Source: Psychrobacter immobilis
GTDB lineage: Bacteria; Pseudomonadota; Gammaproteobacteria; Pseudomonadales; Moraxellaceae
DNA length: 64,000 bases
Direction: 5' to 3'
Assembly: GCF_904846065.1 (NCBI RefSeq)
Contig: NZ_CAJGZV010000001.1
Coordinates: 1,736,001-1,800,000, forward strand
Shown here piece by piece: positions 58,248-64,000 of this stretch (position 1 is its first letter; each line of letters starts with the position of its first letter). The translations under genes were made by a program, and so were the position numbers. Under the pieces are notes generated by a model. That model was not told the origin of the DNA. It ran no database searches and worked only from the letters and a program-made list of their open reading frames with translations.

Positions 58248-59546
58248 ATGACCACACAACCACTCAATAACCCACGCACCAACCCAAATGCCACTGACGA
58301 TACCGCGACATCGCAGCAAGAAGGCTTTAGCTGGCGCATCTTTGGTCCCGGTATTTTGATGGCAACCGCTGCTATCGGTGGCTCGCATTTGATTTCATCG
58401 ACGCAGGCTGGCGCTATATATGGCTGGCAACTGGCCATTATGATTATTTTAGCCAACGTTTTTAAGTATCCATTTTTTCGCTTTGCAACCGACTACGTCT
58501 ATGACACTGGCGAGAGTTTGATTGCAGGCTATGCCAAACGCTCAAAAGTATATCTGTGGGTATATTTTATACTCTCTATCCTATCAGCTGTCATTAGTAC
58601 GGGTGCGGTCTCGCTCATCGCGGCGGTGATACTAGGTTTTATGCTACCCGCTTCTCTTGGGCTATCGACGATGGCGCTGTCATTGATTATCGTGGCGGTT
58701 TCTTGGTTCTTTTTAATTGCGGGTCACTATAAGCTGCTTGATGGTGTGACCAAATGGATTATGATTGCCTTGACGACTGCGACCGTCGCTGCTGTCATCA
58801 TTGCTGCTGGCAAGCCGACAGTCATGGCTGCTGACTTTGTCGCGGCTTCCCCTTGGGATTTAGCAACTTTAGGTTTCATCGTGGCACTCATGGGCTGGAT
58901 GCCAGCACCGCTTGAGTTTGCCGCCATTACCTCGATGTGGACATCTGCCAAAGTCAAAGCCGATCACACCACCCATCGCCAAGGTTTGCTTGATTTTAAC
59001 GTCGGTTATGCCGTTTCTGCCATTTTGGCATTGTTCTTCTTATCGTTAGGTGTGTTTGTACAGTATGGCTCAGGACAAGAAATTGAGCTGGTCGGTGGCG
59101 CTTATATCAATCAGTTGATCAACATGTATACCGCAACCATCGGTGAATGGTCACGTCTATTGGTCGCTTTCGTCGCCTTTATGTGTATGTTTGGCACGAC
59201 GATTACCTGTGCAGACGGTTATGGCCGTGCCAACGCTGAGTGCTGGCGTCTAATAAAAGGTGAAAGCGAAATCAACAAAAAGCAAATCGCTTTTTGGACG
59301 ACCTATGCTATCGGTGGTGGGTTGATGATTATCACTTTCTTTACTGGACAACTAGGTACTATGCTTAAGTTTGCCATGATATCGGCGTTTGTTTCAGCGC
59401 CTATCTTTGGCTGGTTGAATTACTCATTGGTTAAAAACCATAAAAAACTGTCTTTTGGTATGAATGCACTCTCTATCGCAGGACTCATCTTCTTAACGGG
59501 TTTTGCGCTGTTATTTTTAGCCAATCTTGCTGGACTATTTGGCTAG
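58248..59546 (+). CDS. Nramp-family divalent metal transporter
   Basis: Inner-membrane transporter of 432 residues from ATG 58248, with AGAGG upstream. About eleven hydrophobic helices are visible. The first carries GPGILMATAAIGGSHLISSTQAGAIYGW, aligned to the metal-binding helix of Nramp proteins, but the canonical DPGN metal ligands are replaced by a GGSH-type sequence. The helix six region reads WMPAPLEFAA in place of the canonical MPH motif. This places it in a divergent Nramp-like branch whose substrate may not be manganese or iron. A terminator follows. Confidence 0.82.
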   Translation: MTTQPLNNPRTNPNATDDTATSQQEGFSWRIFGPGILMATAAIGGSHLISSTQAGAIYGWQLAIMIILANVFKYPFFRFATDYVYDTGESLIAGYAKRSKVYLWVYFILSILSAVISTGAVSLIAAVILGFMLPASLGLSTMALSLIIVAVSWFFLIAGHYKLLDGVTKWIMIALTTATVAAVIIAAGKPTVMAADFVAASPWDLATLGFIVALMGWMPAPLEFAAITSMWTSAKVKADHTTHRQGLLDFNVGYAVSAILALFFLSLGVFVQYGSGQEIELVGGAYINQLINMYTATIGEWSRLLVAFVAFMCMFGTTITCADGYGRANAECWRLIKGESEINKKQIAFWTTYAIGGGLMIITFFTGQLGTMLKFAMISAFVSAPIFGWLNYSLVKNHKKLSFGMNALSIAGLIFLTGFALLFLANLAGLFG

Positions 59547-59900
59547 GTATCGGTTTTAAAAATATCTATTTATATCATAAAAGCCCTTTTAGCTTAGCTA
59601 TTAGGGCTTTTTGGTAAGCTAAAACCATGAATCGATAAAAATAAGCGCAACCGCTATTGTAAATAAATGTAAATAATGGGCTATACGTGTCTTTGTGAAT
59701 TCAGCAATATGAATAATAGTTTGAGCAAACCATTAATTTATAGATAATGCTATTTACATAGTGAATAATATTAGTTTTAATAAACTATTTATTTAAATTA
59801 TTTAAATTATTGTACTCAAACAATGCTTTGCACTCACTGATTATTGGGTATAATCGAACACAATAACGATAATACTATCTCTCTATGCAAGGACACTCAC
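59547..59900. other. Intergenic region upstream of prpB
   Basis: It holds the Nramp gene terminator (59579-59612) and a very AT-rich stretch (about 59730-59820) likely to include the prp promoter. No gene seen. Confidence 0.5.
59579..59612 (+). terminator. Terminator after the Nramp-family gene
   Basis: AAAAGCCCT / AGGGCTTTT stem with T-run. Confidence 0.85.
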
Positions 59901-60791
59901 ATGACTTTACCTTCAGCAGGCGCACGCTTTCGCAGTGCTTTGACCCAAAAAAATGATAATAACCAGCCACTACAAATTGCAGGTGCTATCAATGCCTATA
60001 CTGCAATGATGGCGACCCAAGTCGGTCACCAAGCGTTATATCTCTCTGGTGCTGGTGTGGCAAATGCCTCATTTGGTCTTCCTGATTTGGGTATGACTAG
60101 CCTTGATAATGTACTAGAAGATGCACGACGTATCACTGACGCAGTTGATACGCCGTTATTAGTAGATATCGATACTGGTTTTGGTGGCGCGTTTAACATT
60201 GCACAAACCATCAGAAAAATGGAAAAAGCAGGCGTGGCAGCGGTACATATCGAAGATCAAGTCGCTCAAAAGCGCTGTGGTCATCGCCCAAATAAAGAAA
60301 TCGTCAGTATTTCAGAAATGGTTGATCGCTTAAAAGCGGCATTGGATGCCAAAACTGACCCTGATTTTGTGGTCATGGCACGTACGGATGCGTTATCGGT
60401 AGAAGGTCTTGATGCTGCTGTCGAGCGCGCTGTTGCCTTCCAAGAAGCAGGCGCAGACATGATTTTTGCCGAGGCGTTAACCGATATCGAAATGTATCGT
60501 AAGTTCACTGACGTATTGGATATCCCAGTACTCGCCAACATGACAGAGTTTGGTCAGACCGACCTTTACACCACTGATCAACTATATAGCGTGGGTGTCG
60601 AGATGGTGTTGTACCCACTATCAGCATTCCGTGCGATGAACAAAGCGGCATTAAACGTTTATCAGCATCTATTGACTGATGGCACACAAGAAAAAGTTGT
60701 TGATACCATGCAAACCCGCATGGAGCTGTATGATTTCTTAAATTATCATGAGTTGGAGCAGACACTAGACAAGCTATTTGCTAATAAGTAG
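59901..60791 (+). CDS. prpB: 2-Methylisocitrate lyase
   Basis: Cleaves 2-methylisocitrate into pyruvate and succinate, the last step of the methylcitrate route for propionate. The protein has 296 residues from ATG 59901, with AAGGA upstream; a longer in-frame start at 59844 is unlikely. The active-site motif [10 protein letters not shown] is intact with catalytic Cys126, and the metal-binding block [14 protein letters not shown] is present. It is first in the prp cluster, followed by a small lipoprotein gene, prpC and acnD. Confidence 0.96.
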   Translation: MTLPSAGARFRSALTQKNDNNQPLQIAGAINAYTAMMATQVGHQALYLSGAGVANASFGLPDLGMTSLDNVLEDARRITDAVDTPLLVDIDTGFGGAFNIAQTIRKMEKAGVAAVHIEDQVAQKRCGHRPNKEIVSISEMVDRLKAALDAKTDPDFVVMARTDALSVEGLDAAVERAVAFQEAGADMIFAEALTDIEMYRKFTDVLDIPVLANMTEFGQTDLYTTDQLYSVGVEMVLYPLSAFRAMNKAALNVYQHLLTDGTQEKVVDTMQTRMELYDFLNYHELEQTLDKLFANK

Positions 60792-60884
60792 TTAAGAATT
60801 AGTTATTGGCAATACTGAAAAGATAGCTCACCTTTGAGTGTGTTATCTTTTCGAAATCCGTCTTCATTTACTTTTAGGTTATTT

Positions 60885-61517
60885 ATGCCATTTTTTACTG
60901 CTAATACTGCTTTTAAAACGTCACTACTGAGCAGCACGCTTGCGGCGCTATTATTCATGACGGGCTGTGATAAAACACCAGAAACCGCCGACGACACCAC
61001 CAGTGGTGCAAGCACTGCTGAAGTTGATGCTACCGCACCTGCCACTCAAGATGACTTGGTCATGACAACGATTACGCTAGATACTGTCAACAGCCTACTA
61101 TTTGCACCGGTTATCAATAGTGGTGCGCTCAGTGCAGAGCAAGTCAGCTGTCTCGAATCACGCGACAAAGACTTGGGTAAAGCCGAAGTCGATAGCTTCT
61201 ATAAGAGTCAGTTTACCGATGCAGAGTTACAAGAGTTGCATAACTTTTATACGTCAGAGGTAGGGAAAAAGCTGATTACGTTTGGTAATGAGCAATTGCG
61301 TGTCATGAATGGTGAAGAGATTGCAACGCCAATGGCTGATCCTACTCCAGAAGAGATGACTGAGATTCAGACGTTCATGGAATCACCACTGGGTGTCAAG
61401 TACATGAAAATCAATAATGCAGAAGGCGAAGGCAGCGCAATGGAAGTCTTGAATGTTCCTATTGAAGCGGAGTTTGAGCGTTGTAATGTCGATTTAGATG
61501 GTCCACAGCCTGCCTAA
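60885..61517 (+). CDS. DUF2059-type lipoprotein within the prp cluster
   Basis: Predicted lipoprotein of 210 residues from ATG 60885 (lipobox FMTGC near residue 22); an in-frame ATG at 60834 would put 17 residues before the signal. The mature part has an Ala/Thr-rich linker and then the DUF2059 pattern FYKSQFTDAELQELHNFYTSEVGKKLITFGNEQ. The function of the family is not established. It sits between prpB and prpC, an unusual place for such a protein; whether it is co-transcribed is not shown. Confidence 0.75.
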   Translation: MPFFTANTAFKTSLLSSTLAALLFMTGCDKTPETADDTTSGASTAEVDATAPATQDDLVMTTITLDTVNSLLFAPVINSGALSAEQVSCLESRDKDLGKAEVDSFYKSQFTDAELQELHNFYTSEVGKKLITFGNEQLRVMNGEEIATPMADPTPEEMTEIQTFMESPLGVKYMKINNAEGEGSAMEVLNVPIEAEFERCNVDLDGPQPA

Positions 61518-61621
61518 CGCTCAACTGGCGCTATCATCATTCATCAACTGATAAATTTATTATTAGAAACTTAGAAACACCGTTTTTCACCCAAAAAGCT
61601 ACCCACAAAAGGAATTTCATC

Positions 61622-62761
61622 ATGGCAGCACAGAACCCATCAACAAAAGTATTGTCAGGCGCAGGGCTACGCGGACAAGTCGCTGGCAAAACCGCTCTAT
61701 CTACCGTCGGCAAGTCAGGCTCTGGTCTGACGTATCGCGGTTATGACGTGTCAGAGCTGGCAGACAAATGCATCTTTGAAGAAGTGGCCTACTTGCTTCT
61801 TTATGGCAACTTGCCGAACCAAACTGAGCTTGACGCTTATCAGACCAAGCTCAAAAGCTTGCGTGGTCTACCACAGTCATTAAAAGACGTGCTTGAGCGC
61901 ATTCCTGCCGAGTCTCATCCAATGGATGTTTTACGTACCGGTTGCTCTATGCTGGGTAACTTAGAAACTGAAATGAGTTTTGATGAAGAAAACGACCAAG
62001 CAGATCGCATGCTTGCGGTATTCCCTTCTATTATCAACTATTGGTATCGTTTTACCCATGACAACGTGCGTATCGAAACCGAAACTGATGATGCCACCAT
62101 TGGCGGTCATTTCTTGCATTTGCTAAAGGGTGAGAAACCAAACGAGCTACACGAAAAAGTGATGAACGTGTCTCTTATCTTGTACGCAGAGCATGAGTTC
62201 AACGCCTCGACCTTTACCGCTCGTGTGTGTGCTTCTACGCTATCTGATATCCATTCTTGTATCACTGGCGCGATTGGTTCACTACGCGGTCCTCTGCATG
62301 GTGGCGCTAATGAGGCGGCGATGGATATGATTGAAGGCTTTAGCTCACCTGATGAAGCCGAAGAAGAAATGATGGGTATGCTAGCGCGTAAAGACAAAAT
62401 TATGGGCTTTGGTCATGCCATCTATAGCGAATCAGATCCACGTAACGTCGTTATTAAAGGCTGGGCTGAGAAGCTAGCTGCTGACGTTGGTGATGAAGTG
62501 CTATATCCAGTATCAGTACGCTGTGAAGAAGTCATGTGGCGCGAGAAAAAGCTGTTCTGTAATGCTGACTTTTTCCATGCCTCAGCCTATCACTTTATGG
62601 GCATTCCAACTAAGTTGTTCACGCCAATCTTTGTTTGCTCGCGTCTAACAGGTTGGGCAGCACACGTATTTGAGCAACGTGCTAATAACCGTATCATTCG
62701 CCCAAGTGCGGAATATACCGGTGAAGAGCTGCGTCCAGTACCAGAGATGAGCGCGCGTTAA
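61622..62761 (+). CDS. prpC: 2-Methylcitrate synthase
   Basis: Condenses propionyl-CoA with oxaloacetate. The protein has 379 residues, the length of PrpC-type citrate synthases rather than the longer housekeeping GltA. Blocks include GLRGQVAGKTALSTVGKSGSGLTYRGYDV, ESHPMDVLRTGCSMLG, the catalytic GPLHGGANEAAMDMI and IMGFGHAIYSESDPRN with active-site His, and the end NRIIRPSAEYTGEE. AAAGGAA precedes the start. Followed by acnD 224 bases downstream. Confidence 0.96.
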   Translation: MAAQNPSTKVLSGAGLRGQVAGKTALSTVGKSGSGLTYRGYDVSELADKCIFEEVAYLLLYGNLPNQTELDAYQTKLKSLRGLPQSLKDVLERIPAESHPMDVLRTGCSMLGNLETEMSFDEENDQADRMLAVFPSIINYWYRFTHDNVRIETETDDATIGGHFLHLLKGEKPNELHEKVMNVSLILYAEHEFNASTFTARVCASTLSDIHSCITGAIGSLRGPLHGGANEAAMDMIEGFSSPDEAEEEMMGMLARKDKIMGFGHAIYSESDPRNVVIKGWAEKLAADVGDEVLYPVSVRCEEVMWREKKLFCNADFFHASAYHFMGIPTKLFTPIFVCSRLTGWAAHVFEQRANNRIIRPSAEYTGEELRPVPEMSAR

Positions 62762-62985
62762 TCCATATATATTTACTATCTCGGATAAGTGCTTATGCGA
62801 GATAACCAGTTTAACTGCTAGATATATTCACAATTTAGCAGTTAAACTTTTTCTTAATAACCTCACTTTCTTTTTAGCCATATTTTTTTAGCAAAGCCTT
62901 CTTCTAACTTCTAATTCCACTAATGACTTTGCTAAAAGAATGACTATTTTTTAAATTTAAACCAGCCAACTGCCAAAGGTGAATC

Positions 62986-64000
62986 ATGGACAACGCTCTA
63001 GTACAACCAATGAATGATCAATTCAAAAAGCCCCTGCCAGATACCGACCTCTATTACTTTGACACCCGCGAGGCTGTCGAAAATATTGAAGCTGGCGCGT
63101 ATGACAAGCTACCGTTTTGCTCAAAAGTACTATGTGAAAACTTGGTACGTCGTTGCCCACCAGAAGAGCTAACAGCTGCTTTAAAACAACATATTGAGGG
63201 CAAACAAGATTTAGATTTTCCTTGGTACCCTGCCCGCGTGGTTTGTCATGACATCTTAGGTCAGACCGCGTTTGTCGATTTGGCAGGTCTACGTGATGCC
63301 ATCGCTGAGCAAGGTGGCGATCCGTCTAAAGTGAATCCAATCGTGCCAACGCAATTAATTGTTGACCATTCACTAGCCGTTGAACATGCCGGCTTTGAGG
63401 AAAACGCTTTTGAGAAAAACCGTGCTATCGAAGAGCGCCGTAACGATGATCGCTTTCACTTTATCAACTGGTGCCAGTATGCCTTTGATAATGTCAACGT
63501 CGTACCGCCCGGTAACGGCATCATGCATCAGATCAATCTAGAAAAAATGTCGCCTGTCGTCCAAGTCGTCCAAAACAAAGCCGGTGAACAAGTAGCCTTT
63601 GCCGATACTTTAGTCGGTACAGATAGCCATACGCCTATGGTCGATGCGCTTGGCGTTATCTCTATCGGTGTTGGCGGATTGGAAGCTGAGAGCGTTATGC
63701 TAGGCAACCCGTCTTATATGCGCCTACCAGATTACGTTGGTGTTAAATTAACTGGCAAGTTGCAAAAAGGCATTACTGGTACGGATCTCGTACTTGCGAT
63801 GACTGAGTTTTTACGTGATGCAGGCGTTGTCTCTACCTATATTGAATTCTTCGGTGAAGGTGCGCGCCAACTGAGCGTCGGTGACCGTGCGTCTATTTCA
63901 AACATGACCCCAGAATATGGCGCGACGGCGGCAATGTTCTATATCGATGAGCAAACCATCGACTATTTACGTCTCACTGGCCGTTCTGAGGCTCAAATCA
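62986..64000 (+). CDS. acnD: 2-Methylcitrate dehydratase AcnD (Fe/S-dependent), cut by window end
   Basis: Aconitase-like enzyme that dehydrates 2-methylcitrate; organisms with AcnD usually also have PrpF, which would lie beyond the window. The start is ATG 62986 with AAAGGTGAATC upstream, and 338 codons are visible without a stop. The blocks KPLPDTDLYYFDTREAVENI, FPWYPARVVCHDILGQTAFVDLA, VPTQLIVDHSLAVEHAGF, HFINWCQYAFDNVNVVPPGNGIMHQINLEKM and VGTDSHTPMVDALGV match AcnD. The remaining cluster ligands lie past the end. Its presence replaces the PrpD-type route. Confidence 0.95.
   Translation, partial: MDNALVQPMNDQFKKPLPDTDLYYFDTREAVENIEAGAYDKLPFCSKVLCENLVRRCPPEELTAALKQHIEGKQDLDFPWYPARVVCHDILGQTAFVDLAGLRDAIAEQGGDPSKVNPIVPTQLIVDHSLAVEHAGFEENAFEKNRAIEERRNDDRFHFINWCQYAFDNVNVVPPGNGIMHQINLEKMSPVVQVVQNKAGEQVAFADTLVGTDSHTPMVDALGVISIGVGGLEAESVMLGNPSYMRLPDYVGVKLTGKLQKGITGTDLVLAMTEFLRDAGVVSTYIEFFGEGARQLSVGDRASISNMTPEYGATAAMFYIDEQTIDYLRLTGRSEAQI

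Overview
The window looks like chromosomal DNA of a gammaproteobacterium of the Moraxellaceae, most likely Psychrobacter. This is an inference from moderate-to-low GC, the gene set and protein character: haem-less plus haem-binding bacterioferritin pair, AcnD-type methylcitrate cluster, homo-oligomeric ATP sulfurylase, cold-type DEAD-box helicase with a Gly/Arg tail. No rRNA or tRNA gene was seen, so the assignment rests on proteins alone.

Layout. 1-7.4 kb: sulfur assimilation, with the end of sat, two tandem sulfate-binding lipoproteins, cysT-cysW and a short cysA. 7.5-9.9 kb: an ArsR-type regulator diverging from bfd, then two bacterioferritin subunits, with Fur-like boxes ahead of bfd and the first subunit. 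10-18.7 kb: an MdtD-like exporter, a YghU-type glutathione transferase, a DUF1176 protein, a DEAD-box helicase with a long leader, a DUF819 membrane protein and a peroxiredoxin-like protein. 19-24.2 kb: a hydantoinase/oxoprolinase B-A gene pair followed by an AraC regulator. 24.3-27.7 kb: a RhuM-Fic fusion, an MtfA-type peptidase and small secreted proteins. 27.7-30.5 kb: a sparse, AT-rich stretch with a lone tyrosine integrase flanked by degenerate 55-bp direct repeats. 30.5-36.5 kb: a lactate operon (lldP-dld-lldD) with a divergent LysR regulator.

36.6-42.5 kb holds the most notable locus: four co-oriented genes encoding an SMC-based plasmid-defence/condensin system of the Wadjet (JetABCD) / MksBEFG type, in the order D-C-A-B. 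The Toprim nuclease-like JetD is short. The SMC gene is broken after its Walker A motif by a perfect 23-bp tandem duplication. Removing one copy joins the two reading frames exactly and would give a protein of about 1011 residues. The duplication is bounded by an 8-bp direct repeat, so slippage could reverse it.

43-54.4 kb: a siderophore-iron uptake region with two TonB-dependent receptors, a four-gene FatB/CeuE/YclQ-like ABC importer with overlapping genes, a PchR-like AraC regulator and a small cupin. Fur-like boxes precede each transcription unit. No siderophore biosynthesis genes are present. 54.4-64 kb: a palindromic repeat, two related single-pass membrane proteins sharing a C-terminal DFRxEA...LYRE motif, a LysR regulator, an Nramp transporter, and the methylcitrate propionate pathway (prpB, a DUF2059 lipoprotein, prpC, start of acnD, cut by the window end).
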